This document shows positions 1 through 6,603 of a stretch of 6,603 nucleotides of DNA, piece after piece. The DNA lies in NCBI GenBank assembly GCA_964570205.1, contig CAZMXI010000224.1:1-6603 (forward strand), given 5' to 3'. The notes under the pieces were generated by a model. The model was not told the origin of the DNA. It searched no databases and worked only from the letters and a program-made list of their open reading frames with translations. The DNA comes from CAZMXI01 sp964570205. Its GTDB lineage: Bacteria; Planctomycetota; Phycisphaerae; Tepidisphaerales; Tepidisphaeraceae. Positions within the stretch are counted from its first letter, which is position 1. Each line of letters begins with the position of its first letter. Both the position numbers and the translations under genes were made by a program.

Positions 1-331
1 TGCCGGGGTTGAGGCGGATCTTGTGGATGCCGGCGTCGATGGCTTCGAGAGCCCGCTGGAAGTGGAAATGGACATCGGCAACGATGGGCACGCGGACGGC
101 GGGAAGGATTTCCTTGAGGGCGGCGGTGTCTTTTTTCTCGGGGACGGCGACGCGGACGATGTCGGCCCCGGCGGCCGACAGGCGGTTAATCTCGGCGATG
201 CAGGCGTCGATGTTGTGGGTATAGCCGGCCGTCATCGTCTGGACGGAGACGGGGCTATCGCCGCCGATGGAGACGAATCCATGCAAATCGTTTCCCATCA
301 GCACTTTGCGCGTTTTTCTGCGTGTGATCAT
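1..331 (-). CDS. ispG: 4-hydroxy-3-methylbut-2-enyl diphosphate synthase, N-terminal part (cut by window edge)
   Basis: IspG (GcpE) is the cytoplasmic iron-sulfur enzyme of the MEP isoprenoid pathway that reductively opens 2-C-methyl-erythritol cyclodiphosphate to HMBPP. Only the first 110 residues are present: the start of the TIM barrel. Recognisable family blocks are the RRKTRKV start (residues 4-10), the glycine patch IGGDSPVSVQTMTAG (22-36), GADIVRVAVP (55-64), PIVADVHFHFQRALEAI (82-98) and KIRLNPG (104-110). The C-terminal [4Fe-4S] cysteines lie outside, so completeness and the presence of the extra middle domain seen in some lineages cannot be judged. The start at 331 is chosen because a GGAG (complement of 341-344) sits 9 nt upstream; an in-frame ATG at 337 is only 3 nt from it. 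The gene diverges from the repeat protein at 532. The frame is clean, with no sign of decay. The TAGYTHNID variant replaces the more common Q-S-M-T-N-T and is, as I recall, typical of planctomycetes. Confidence 0.95.
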   Translation of the reverse strand, partial: MITRRKTRKVLMGNDLHGFVSIGGDSPVSVQTMTAGYTHNIDACIAEINRLSAAGADIVRVAVPEKKDTAALKEILPAVRVPIVADVHFHFQRALEAIDAGIHKIRLNPG

Positions 332-362
332 CCCCATCGGCTCCGGTCTGGAAGATGACGAG

Positions 363-391
363 ATCGTAAGGTTGGGGGGTCTTGAAATCAA
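363..391 (-). promoter_or_regulatory. Candidate sigma70 promoter of ispG
   Basis: On the minus strand a -35 TTGATT (386-391) and a -10 TACGAT (363-368) are separated by exactly 17 bp, each matching the consensus at 4 of 6 positions. Transcription would begin near 356 and give a leader of about 25 nt before the ATG at 331, which holds the GGAG at 341-344. The match is modest and such pairs arise by chance, but the position and spacing are right. Confidence 0.4.
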
Positions 392-520
392 ACGGGCAAT
401 CCGGACCATGGCAAACGGGTTCGGCGGCCTAACGGCGGACATAGGTGGCTGTCTAGCTTGTTGGCCGGGCAAGATGGCTGATCGTGGCGTTGCGCGGAAG
501 TGCCTGCCCAAGCCGGCTGT

Positions 521-524
521 GGAG
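521..524 (+). promoter_or_regulatory. Ribosome binding site deciding the start at 532
   Basis: GGAG at 521-524 lies 7 nt before ATG 532, an ideal distance, but only 1 nt before ATG 526 and downstream of ATG 484. It therefore favours the start that puts the hydrophobic signal peptide directly at the N-terminus. Confidence 0.6.
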
Positions 525-531
525 TATGTCT

Positions 532-1767
532 ATGGGCTGGAAAGCTGTACTGATCGTGTTGCCGCTGCTGGGTGGGTCGGCCTGGGGGGCGAGCGCACCG
601 GCTTCGCAGACGATTGTCCAGCGAGACCGAGTGGCGATCGAGGAGAACACCCGCGCTGCGGCCGGGCGGGCGGTGTCCGGGCTGTATGATCAGATTTCGC
701 GGCAGAGGTTGGCGCCCAGCCTCACCGTGGGGGAATTCCTGAGCGATCTGAATCTGGAGGCGGAGTTCATGCGGGGTTTGTCTCGCGCAGACCAGGTGGG
801 CGCGCCGCGTTGGATCGACAAGACGACCTGCCAGGTGCAGTTGCAGGTTTCGACGGCCCATGTGGCGGAAATGCTCAAGCAGTTCGCCGCAAGCCATTCG
901 AGGTCAGCCAAGGCGGATGTGGCGCAAATCGACCGGGCAACGCGGGACTGGCCGAGGGGGTTTTCGGCGACGGGATCGAGCACCTCTGCCGACGCGCTGG
1001 TGGAAATGCGGCCGGTGGCCAGCGAACGGTGGGTGGCGGTCAAGCCAGATGTTCGCCGGCGGGCGTTGGCGCAGGCCAATGCTGACGCCGCCAGCCGTGT
1101 GCTGGGCAGCGTGCGCCTGGTGCGGGTGAGCGGGCGGCAGACGATCGGCGACATGATGCGCGTTCCGGCGGTGCGGGATCCGGTGGAGCGGTGGCTGGCA
1201 TCGCGGCCGGTGACGCGGGTGGAATTCTGCGACAGTCTGGATGTGGAGGTGCAACTGGCGGTGCGCGAGCAGGAGTTGTTCGACGTGATGCGAACGGCGA
1301 TGCAGGGCCAGCGCTCGTTTGCCACGCCGGATGATCCGGCGGAATGGGAGACGGTGTGGCGGGAGTTTGCATCCAAGGTTGCACCGGCGGTGGGCAGGGC
1401 ATCGGTGGCGGACCAGGTGCAGGCGGTGCAGGCGGGCGTGGAATTGCCAGCGCAGCCGCCGGAATGGGCGGACGAACAACTGGAGGTGGTGGGCGAAGCG
1501 AGGGGGGACATTCGCAACAAGCTGCGGACTTCGGTGGCGGCCGAGGCGGATGGGCGCAAGAAGCTGTTTGACCTGGTGGAGGCGCTGACGTTGACCGATG
1601 AATTGACCGTTGGCCAGGCCGCCGCGAAGGACCACCGCGTGGCGGCGGCGGTCGAGCGGGCGATGGAGGCCGCCCGGCTCTATCGCATCAAATACGACAG
1701 CGACGGCACCGTCACGGTGCGGTTGAGCCTCGATCTGCGGGCGATGTGGGAGGAGTTGCGACGGTAG
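532..1767 (+). CDS. Exported protein with three LPP20/FlgP-like domain repeats
   Basis: The 411-residue product has an N-terminal signal peptide: W3-K4, a hydrophobic core over residues 5-14, then small residues with likely cleavage near 20-22. There is no lipobox cysteine, so it should be periplasmic or secreted rather than a lipoprotein. The mature part contains three diverged copies of one alpha/beta unit at about residues 42-115, 182-253 and 337-409. Each has an alanine-rich helix, a T-(V/I)-G motif (65-67, 204-206, 359-361), a second helix, and a strand ending V-Q/R-L 36-37 residues after the T. Copy 3, preceded by PPEW (309-312) and VVGEA, most resembles LPP20/FlgP-type domains of outer-envelope proteins; this is pattern recognition from memory. 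Function is unknown. A longer frame starting at 484 exists but would bury the signal peptide. The gene is alone on its strand, diverges from ispG and converges on the mannosidase gene. Two cysteines (100 and 233) sit near the repeat strands. Confidence 0.85.
   Translation: MGWKAVLIVLPLLGGSAWGASAPASQTIVQRDRVAIEENTRAAAGRAVSGLYDQISRQRLAPSLTVGEFLSDLNLEAEFMRGLSRADQVGAPRWIDKTTCQVQLQVSTAHVAEMLKQFAASHSRSAKADVAQIDRATRDWPRGFSATGSSTSADALVEMRPVASERWVAVKPDVRRRALAQANADAASRVLGSVRLVRVSGRQTIGDMMRVPAVRDPVERWLASRPVTRVEFCDSLDVEVQLAVREQELFDVMRTAMQGQRSFATPDDPAEWETVWREFASKVAPAVGRASVADQVQAVQAGVELPAQPPEWADEQLEVVGEARGDIRNKLRTSVAAEADGRKKLFDLVEALTLTDELTVGQAAAKDHRVAAAVERAMEAARLYRIKYDSDGTVTVRLSLDLRAMWEELRR
655..1758 (+). 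repeat. Three diverged protein-level domain repeats
   Basis: The repeat units lie at 655-876, 1075-1290 and 1540-1758 and are joined by linkers of about 66 and 83 codons. They are visible only in the translation, not as DNA repeats, which implies old duplications. Shared positions are the A-x-A helix start, T-(V/I)-G, and the final alternating V-x-V/L-x-L strand followed by a short helix (HVAEML, LFDVM, MWEEL). The T-to-strand distance is 37, 36 and 37 residues. Confidence 0.6.
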
Positions 1768-1810
1768 AGGTTGTGGTCGTTCTCACTCCAAGGGGCATTC
1801 ATCATCGGTA
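1768..1810. other. Short convergent intergenic gap
   Basis: The stops of the repeat protein (TAG 1765-1767) and the mannosidase (TAG, complement of 1811-1813) face each other across 43 bp. I see no GC-rich hairpin followed by a T-run on either strand, so any termination here would be Rho-dependent or lie inside the neighbouring gene. Confidence 0.6.
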
Positions 1811-4800
1811 CTACGGCAACTCCGTCCGGATCGTGACCAGGCCATGGGGCGGCAGTTCGATCGGGCCGCGCACGGGAGCGATGGGTTTCTCGGACAGGTC
1901 GCTGATGGAGATTGATGCCGGCTTGGGGTCGGCGAAGGCGATCGTGGCCCGCTGCGGCTTTTCGGAGGCCGCGAAGAGGCGGACGATCAGTGCCTTGCGG
2001 TCGTCGCTGGGCTTGAGGGTGGCGATGACGGCGGGGTTGTCGATGGTCAGGCGGGAGGGCATGGCGTTGTCCGCCGTCGGGCGGTAACTCATCAGCGGCT
2101 GGGCGAAGGCGATGCCGAAACGGGCCGCCTCGTGGGCGATGTAACCCTTGTGGGGGCGGATGGCATAGCGGAAATACGTCGGGCCTTCCTGGTCTGCCTT
2201 GTAGTTGGTGAACCAGTAGTTGTTCATCACATACGAATAGAACGTCTGCGAAGGCGCGAGCTTCGCGATCCAGGGCGTCTCGGCCGTGATCGCGCCCACC
2301 TCGCCCATCGGCGCATCGGGCGTGGCGAGGGTCACGCCAAACTGGTCATTGGATACATCGACCCAGCGCTGCACGGTGAACCAGTTCTTGCAGGAGCCGG
2401 GAAGCTGGTCGATTTCCGGCCGAACGACGGCGAACGGCGTCTCCATGCGCATCACGCCATCGGGCACATTGAACGGGAAGGCGAAATGCACACCTTCCTT
2501 GGTGCGAATGGGCTTCTTATCGACGATGTTGTCAATGTCGAGATGATCAGCGCCATCGACCAGGCGGACGATGCGGGTGAGCTTGTTGCAGCCGGGGGCA
2601 TCGGATTCGATTTCAATCGCGCCCATGAGCGAGTTGTTGCCGGTCAGACGTATCGTCACAGGCCCGCTGCGCTGGGCTTTCTTCGGGTCTGCGCCGGGGA
2701 CGTAGAGATAGTCGTTGAGGCGCACATCCCCCTTCACATCGGCCAGGTCGGCCTCGATGCCGGCGACCTTGAGGCTGGCGATGGCGCCGGTCTTTGGGTC
2801 AATGCTGGCAGTCAGCAGGCCGTTGGTGATCGTTGTGCCTTCGACTTTCACCTTGCCACTCAGCGGCGGGCCGGCCTTGAACGCATAGCGCACGGAGCTG
2901 AACGGCGGCACCTCGCGGGCGAGAAAGACCAGGGCATTGGGGCCAAGCCGGTGTGACGGGACGGGCTGGCCGTCGGGGCCGACGACGGCATCGCCGGCCG
3001 TCGGAACATCAACCAGGACCAGCGATGTCTGGGAGAAGGATGTCGTATTGAAGACTTCCCATTGCGCGGCCGGCGAGTCAGGCGAACGCAGAGGAGGAAT
3101 AAGCGCCTGCATCCGCAGGACCGCCGCGGAGAATGCAGCACGGGTGGCAAAGGCGCTCTTGGTGGCCCACTGGCCCTTCACGAAGGGCGCATCGGGCTCG
3201 CTGATGCTGTTGTGGGCGCCCCAGGTGTGTTCATCGTAGAGGATTACATCCCGCCAGGCATCGTAGAACCGGCCGGCGGGGTACTGATTCGGGCGAAGCA
3301 TGGCCCAGAGGGCTTCAGCCTGGGTAAGGATGTCGGCCGTCCGGCGGTTCAGGATGGTCTCCTGCGCCGATGATGCCGCGCCATCCTCCCAATACGGCGT
3401 GAAATCGCCGGCATGGGAGGGGATCTGCGCGGCATAGCGATTCTCGAACTCGCGGAATAACTGACTGGTCGTCGCCAGGACCAGCTTCGGGTACGCGTAG
3501 GTGGCGTTCCACTTCTTCACATAGTCCGGCATGGCCGGGTCGGGTGGGCCATTGTCGCCACCGATGCTGTAGCGGATCTGGACCATGTCGTAGGGATACC
3601 GCGCCTCTTCCAACTGGCGCAGATACGCGGGGATGACGGTGTCGGCCTTGGCGGCCAGCGTGCCGCTGTGGAAGTGCGAGTAGCCCCTACCCGCCAGCCA
3701 CATGAGCACCCTGCTCTTGCCATCGGGCCCGATCCAGTAGAACGGCTTGTCGCCCCAGGTGGAGAGCGATGTGCCGATGCGGGCGCTTTCGTTGGTGCCG
3801 ACGGAGAAGTACTTGATTCCCGCCTGATTCATGGCGGTGACGATGCCCCATGTGCAGCCCGGAACATCGCTGATCATGGCTGAGTCGATCGGAGCGCCGA
3901 TTTCGTCGGCCAGCTTCGTGCCATAGCGGAACAGGCGGAGCAGTTCCTCTGGCCGGCACAGGCCGGTGAGCTCATTGCCGTACATGCCGTCGAGGCCAAT
4001 CCAGCCATCCTTCACGGCCTGGATGAACGCCTGGCGCTTCTCGGGCGTGGCCTGATTGAGATAACTCTCCACCGCCCAGAGGACCTCGACGTTCCACTTG
4101 AAGCGGGCTTCGGACGGGTAGTCGCGCGTCCTGGCCGACAGCGCGATGGCATTCTCGATGTGCTTCCAATGGAGCTTCTCGACATCGCTCTGGAGGTGCG
4201 TGTAGCCGATATCCACGTGGGAATGGGGCAGCAGATAGACCTGCCACTTGCGCACGGGCTTGAGGGTGACATCGCGAGTCGCGATGGCGCTGCCAGCCGA
4301 TTCGAGCGTGACGGCAACCTTCGTCTCGGCGGAGACGGCCGGCACGGCGATATGGAGCTTGTGCGCGCCGGTCCGCAGGCTTGCCTGGACCGGCTCAGCG
4401 CCGGTGGCGTGGAGGGTAACGGAGGCATCGTCGCCGACGTGCCGGACCTGCAGTTCGATGGGCTGGAAGAGTCTGCCGCCGCGGTCGATCAGCACCGGCG
4501 GCGATGCGGCCGACTTGAGGATGCTGCCCTTCACTTCCGTGAGTTCCAGGCCGGCCGGCGTTTGCAGCGCCACCCAATCACAAAGCGCCCAGCTTCCCCA
4601 GGCGTTAGAGATGGAAATCTCGTTGACCCCCTGCTTGAGGAGGCTGGCCGGGAAGGCGATTTCGAAGCGGTGTTCCCTGCCTTTGGCCGGGTCGCCGAAG
4701 ATCGATTCATCCCCCCCACCGGCCGGTGTGTTGTGGCGGAAGCTCTTGCCGTTGACATCGACAAAGAGCACCGGGGCGGTGCGGGAATGGGTATCCAGCA

Positions 4801-5137
4801 AGTCGACGATCAATCGGCACTGGCCATCGGCCGGGGTGGCTTTCAGGGCGAACAGGATGGTGAAGGTGTGCGAGCGCGAGCCAGCCCAGGGATCGGCCGG
4901 GCCGGGGTGAACATAGGGCCAGGCTGTTTTCGGGTCGGACTGGCCGACGATGAAGAAGGCATCGTCGCGGAACTTGCCATAGTCGCGGGGCGCGAGGGCG
5001 AATTCGGCGTAGCCGTTGTCGGGCTTGCCGATCTGCCAGAGGTGATTGCTGGCCGGCTGATCCGCCGCGGTGGCCGAGGCCGCCATCACCATCAGGAGAA
5101 CCACGATCCGATGCGCAACCATCCTCGACTGGGACAT
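1811..5137 (-). CDS. Exported GH38-type alpha-mannosidase-like enzyme with N-terminal PL4 domain III-like module
   Basis: The 1108-residue product probably hydrolyses alpha-linked mannose, or a related sugar, from glycans outside the cytoplasm. Order: signal peptide 1-24 (ATA-AD cleavage); a beta-sandwich at about 33-193 starting LWQIGKPDNG and ending NAWGSWALCDWVAL, like the carbohydrate-binding C-terminal domain of family 4 rhamnogalacturonan lyases; an Ig-like linker at about 203-293; a GH38 catalytic barrel at about 297-650; a helical segment at about 650-680; then C-terminal beta domains, including the family signature ITNGLLTASIDPKTGAIASL at 770-789. By family analogy the zinc ligands are H307 and D309 (in HSHVDIGYT), D424 as the nucleophile (ISDVPGCTWG) and H637 (YDEHTWGAHN); D528 in IGGDNGPP is a candidate acid/base. 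These roles are inferred by motif, not alignment. The related, poorly characterised bacterial DUF5054 group is an alternative family. The start at 5137 is chosen because of a GGAGG 5 nt upstream and the signal peptide; the frame stays open to 5338, but that extension looks non-coding. Lysosomal-type GH38 enzymes are about 1000 residues, so the length fits with one extra module. Confidence 0.9.
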   Translation of the reverse strand: MSQSRMVAHRIVVLLMVMAASATAADQPASNHLWQIGKPDNGYAEFALAPRDYGKFRDDAFFIVGQSDPKTAWPYVHPGPADPWAGSRSHTFTILFALKATPADGQCRLIVDLLDTHSRTAPVLFVDVNGKSFRHNTPAGGGDESIFGDPAKGREHRFEIAFPASLLKQGVNEISISNAWGSWALCDWVALQTPAGLELTEVKGSILKSAASPPVLIDRGGRLFQPIELQVRHVGDDASVTLHATGAEPVQASLRTGAHKLHIAVPAVSAETKVAVTLESAGSAIATRDVTLKPVRKWQVYLLPHSHVDIGYTHLQSDVEKLHWKHIENAIALSARTRDYPSEARFKWNVEVLWAVESYLNQATPEKRQAFIQAVKDGWIGLDGMYGNELTGLCRPEELLRLFRYGTKLADEIGAPIDSAMISDVPGCTWGIVTAMNQAGIKYFSVGTNESARIGTSLSTWGDKPFYWIGPDGKSRVLMWLAGRGYSHFHSGTLAAKADTVIPAYLRQLEEARYPYDMVQIRYSIGGDNGPPDPAMPDYVKKWNATYAYPKLVLATTSQLFREFENRYAAQIPSHAGDFTPYWEDGAASSAQETILNRRTADILTQAEALWAMLRPNQYPAGRFYDAWRDVILYDEHTWGAHNSISEPDAPFVKGQWATKSAFATRAAFSAAVLRMQALIPPLRSPDSPAAQWEVFNTTSFSQTSLVLVDVPTAGDAVVGPDGQPVPSHRLGPNALVFLAREVPPFSSVRYAFKAGPPLSGKVKVEGTTITNGLLTASIDPKTGAIASLKVAGIEADLADVKGDVRLNDYLYVPGADPKKAQRSGPVTIRLTGNNSLMGAIEIESDAPGCNKLTRIVRLVDGADHLDIDNIVDKKPIRTKEGVHFAFPFNVPDGVMRMETPFAVVRPEIDQLPGSCKNWFTVQRWVDVSNDQFGVTLATPDAPMGEVGAITAETPWIAKLAPSQTFYSYVMNNYWFTNYKADQEGPTYFRYAIRPHKGYIAHEAARFGIAFAQPLMSYRPTADNAMPSRLTIDNPAVIATLKPSDDRKALIVRLFAASEKPQRATIAFADPKPASISISDLSEKPIAPVRGPIELPPHGLVTIRTELP

Positions 5138-5142
5138 CAACG

Positions 5143-5147
5143 CCTCC
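5143..5147 (-). promoter_or_regulatory. Strong ribosome binding site of the mannosidase gene
   Basis: GGAGG (complement of 5143-5147) lies 5 nt before the ATG at 5137-5135. It fixes the start at the signal peptide methionine and argues against the 67-codon upstream extension to 5338. Confidence 0.7.
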
Positions 5148-5164
5148 GCTGAAGTGACCTGAGG

Positions 5165-5170
5165 AATATA
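5165..5170 (-). promoter_or_regulatory. Possible -10 element for the mannosidase gene
   Basis: TATATT on the minus strand matches the TATAAT consensus at 5 of 6 positions and stands out in a GC-rich spacer. It is 27 nt from the start codon, which would give a short leader carrying the GGAGG. No good -35 hexamer is visible 16-18 bp upstream. Confidence 0.3.
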
Positions 5171-5214
5171 CAGGCGAGCGGGAGGAGCGTCGAATGCGGC
5201 TTGTGTAGAGTGGA

Positions 5215-5409
5215 CTACATCCCGTCTGGCCATTCGAGGGCTTCGAGGTGGCGCTGGATGTCGCCGGCGGATCGGAAGCGTTCGAGGATCAGGCAATCCT
5301 TCAGGCCGCGGATGATATCGCGCAGGAAGCCGGTCCATTGAAAATGGTTGCTTGCAAACAGTGGGGAACGTGGCAGAATTCCCGACGAGGGTTCATCTGG
5401 GCTTGTCAT
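5215..5409 (-). CDS. Possible small gene or remnant with a kinase-tail-like end
   Basis: The frame encodes 64 residues and ends 77 bp upstream of the mannosidase start on the same strand. Its second half has strongly G/C-biased third codon positions, as real genes here do. The residues FLRDIIRGLKDCL followed by ILERFRSAGDIQRHLEAL resemble the final helices of bacterial Ser/Thr protein kinases (the L-R-x-I-I ... E-R-F-x-S-A ... L-E-A-L pattern), including the conserved arginine of subdomain XI, but the usual D-P before it is missing. No catalytic part of a kinase is present: the same frame meets a stop at 5452-5454 just upstream. No clear ribosome binding site precedes the ATG at 5409. It could be a decayed kinase end, a small independent gene, or chance. 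Not identified with certainty. Confidence 0.35.
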   Translation of the reverse strand: MTSPDEPSSGILPRSPLFASNHFQWTGFLRDIIRGLKDCLILERFRSAGDIQRHLEALEWPDGM

Positions 5410-5529
5410 CTGTCCATGCAGGGCGGGCGTGTTGGGAGCGCCTGCGGACCCTCAACTTGCTCGGTAGCGCCGGGAGCCGGGATGGCAACCTATGACGACC
5501 GGCAGCTGATCGGAATGGGCTTTGGTACA

Positions 5530-5534
5530 AGAGG
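5530..5534 (+). promoter_or_regulatory. Ribosome binding site for the LEPR-XLL-like protein gene
   Basis: AGAGG lies 6 nt before the first of three consecutive ATG codons (5541, 5544, 5547). An out-of-frame ATG at 5536 is followed immediately by TGA and is only 1 nt from this site, so it is unlikely to be used. Confidence 0.5.
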
Positions 5535-5540
5535 TATGTG

Positions 5541-6603
5541 ATGATGATGGGTCTTCTCCGCCTAATCGATTGTGCATTAGCCTCGGCAACCAGGGACAGA
5601 AGCTGTCTGGGCGCCCCCCGCCAAATTGTCTGCGAGGCGATGGAGAGCAGGGTACTCCTGACGGGAGGCGTGAATACCGACTTGTGGGCTCGGGCAGCGC
5701 TGGATGCCCGCGCCCTGGCCAAACCGACGACGCACGTCGCGATGAAGACGTTTCGCAATCCGCCGATGACGATAGAGAGGTCGCGGACCTATTCAGACGA
5801 CAAGGGAGAGCACAAGTACTATGCCTCTGCCAGCACCGGGACTTCGGGGTCTGATCCGGGCCCCAAGGGAATGAGCCTGCAGGGCACGTTCAAGGCGGAA
5901 GCCAAGGCGCAATCCCAGATCAGCAATGCCGACGGCAAATACTTTGCCTACGCCGATTGCAACTCTCTTCTGGAGTATTTCGTCTATGTGGCGCCGGTGA
6001 AGGAACTGCCCCCCGCCGTCAAGGCTCGCCTTCGCCGTCAGGGCGTACTGAACATCAACCTCCAGGTCAGGCTTTCGGCGGAGGTCAAGACGACCGGCAG
6101 CTTCGCAGGAGACGGATTCGCCCGTTCCTATGCCGAGGCATCAGTGATCCTGAACGACTGGAACAGCACTGTCTATGACGAGACAATCAGGGCCGACGGG
6201 CAAGCCGGCCCGACCGAGGACCGCATCAGCGATACAGTCAACATCACCATCCGGGTCTACCCCACAAGCCAAAATGCGACGTCCGCCATCTACATCTACC
6301 TGCAGGCAACGGCCCACACTGACCTGACGCTGGGAAGCGGAGGCGGGACTCTGGAGGTCTCGGCGTGGGCCGATCCGGATATCGATTTCGATCAGACCGC
6401 CTTCAATCAGTATGCCGCCGAAAACGGCTTTCCCGCCTTCAATGTCGCCGAGTATTTCACGCTCGAATACGGCGATGCTCCGGCCTACATGGCCCCTTAC
6501 CTGACGCTGTCCGAGCCGGACCTTGTGGAGAGCAGCGACACGGGTCCCTCTAGTGCTCCGTCACACCTTGATTTTGGGATAGACGCTCGCCAGTTTCGTT
6601 CGG
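5541..6603 (+). CDS. Exported beta-rich protein with LEPR-XLL-like N-terminal motif (3' end beyond window)
   Basis: The frame is open for 354 codons plus one base and runs off the right edge without a stop. Residues 32-42 read EAMESRVLLTG, close to the L-E-x-R-x-L-L-S motif found at the N-termini of many large exported planctomycete proteins (the LEPR-XLL domain); there is no ordinary signal peptide, which is typical of that class. The remainder looks like a secreted beta-sandwich: alternating hydrophobic strands at about 167-180, 195-203, 232-240 and 249-257, many A/S/T/G residues, and SAWADPDIDFDQTAF (274-288), which recalls the A-D-P-x-x-x-I-D pattern of PEP-CTERM-style exported proteins. 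No enzyme motif was recognised. The start at 5541 is chosen for the AGAGG upstream and because it keeps the motif about 30 residues from the N-terminus; the frame is closed by TGA at 5493-5495. A cell-surface or matrix role is inferred only from the motif. Whether it has a C-terminal anchor or further repeats cannot be seen. Confidence 0.85.
   Translation, partial: MMMGLLRLIDCALASATRDRSCLGAPRQIVCEAMESRVLLTGGVNTDLWARAALDARALAKPTTHVAMKTFRNPPMTIERSRTYSDDKGEHKYYASASTGTSGSDPGPKGMSLQGTFKAEAKAQSQISNADGKYFAYADCNSLLEYFVYVAPVKELPPAVKARLRRQGVLNINLQVRLSAEVKTTGSFAGDGFARSYAEASVILNDWNSTVYDETIRADGQAGPTEDRISDTVNITIRVYPTSQNATSAIYIYLQATAHTDLTLGSGGGTLEVSAWADPDIDFDQTAFNQYAAENGFPAFNVAEYFTLEYGDAPAYMAPYLTLSEPDLVESSDTGPSSAPSHLDFGIDARQFRS

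Noticed and set aside
484..531. Start of the repeat protein at ATG 484 or 526 instead of 532
   Set aside because: Residues encoded before 532 would precede the signal peptide without purpose. The GGAG at 521-524 is correctly spaced only for 532.
440..531. Promoter for the repeat protein
   Set aside because: No -35/-10 pair with acceptable spacing was seen. The CTTG/CAAG dyad at about 458-474 is too short to call an operator.
690..1635. Minus-strand frames of 243 and 289 codons opposite the repeat protein
   Set aside because: Low-complexity translations rich in R, S, T, H and P, without any motif or ribosome binding site. The plus-strand protein has a signal peptide and an internal repeat structure.
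4160..5152. Plus-strand frame of 330 codons opposite the mannosidase gene
   Set aside because: It is the antisense shadow of a well-supported coding region in high-GC DNA and shows no recognisable domain. The same applies to the plus frame at 2132-2956.
5138..5338. 67-codon N-terminal extension of the mannosidase frame to ATG 5338
   Set aside because: It is rich in R and P, looks like random high-GC translation, overlaps the 5215-5409 frame, and would place the GGAGG and signal peptide inside the protein.
5335..5357. Two small dyads, CCATT-GAA-AATGG and TTGC-TT-GCAA, as a possible operator
   Set aside because: The arms are only 4-5 bp, the distance to the nearest start codon on either side is about 180-200 bp, and they fall inside the possible 64-codon frame. 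Chance is the simpler explanation.
5522..5854. Plus-strand frame of 110 codons overlapping the LEPR-XLL-like gene
   Set aside because: The frame starting at 5541 carries the LEPR-XLL-like motif and stays open to 6603, so this is an out-of-frame shadow. Other short plus frames at 5957-6178 and 6365-6553 are rejected for the same reason.

Overview
This is a high-GC bacterial window that most resembles a planctomycete (possibly class Phycisphaerae). Three signals point there. The exported protein at the right end carries an N-terminal E-x-x-E-x-R-x-L-L-T motif like the planctomycete LEPR-XLL signal. The IspG N-terminus has a QTMTAGYTHNID variant of the usual Q-S-M-T block. A large secreted alpha-mannosidase-like enzyme fits the polysaccharide-degrading lifestyle of that group. 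The taxon is an inference from memory of these families.

Layout, left to right. (1) 1-331, minus: the first 110 codons of ispG (isoprenoid MEP pathway), cut by the left edge, with a plausible sigma70 promoter at 363-391. (2) 332-531: divergent spacer of about 200 bp. (3) 532-1767, plus: an exported protein of 411 residues made of three diverged copies of one domain that resembles the LPP20/FlgP fold. (4) 1768-1810: a 43-bp convergent gap with no visible terminator hairpin. (5) 1811-5137, minus: a 1108-residue exported GH38-type alpha-mannosidase-like enzyme with an N-terminal beta-sandwich resembling the C-terminal domain of family 4 polysaccharide lyases. (6) 5138-5540: spacer holding a minus-strand frame of 64 codons (5215-5409) whose end resembles the last helix of a Ser/Thr protein kinase; it may be a small gene or a remnant. 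(7) 5541-6603, plus: the start of an exported beta-rich protein with the LEPR-XLL-like motif, open to the right edge and therefore without a stop here.

The genes do not form one operon: strands alternate, and ispG is housekeeping while the other three large genes encode exported proteins. The only possible co-transcribed pair is the 64-codon frame and the mannosidase, 77 bp apart on the minus strand. I found no RNA gene, CRISPR array, insertion sequence or convincing multi-gene novel system. The most interesting items are protein architectures: the triple repeat protein, the PL4-like/GH38 fusion, and the exported protein that runs off the right edge.
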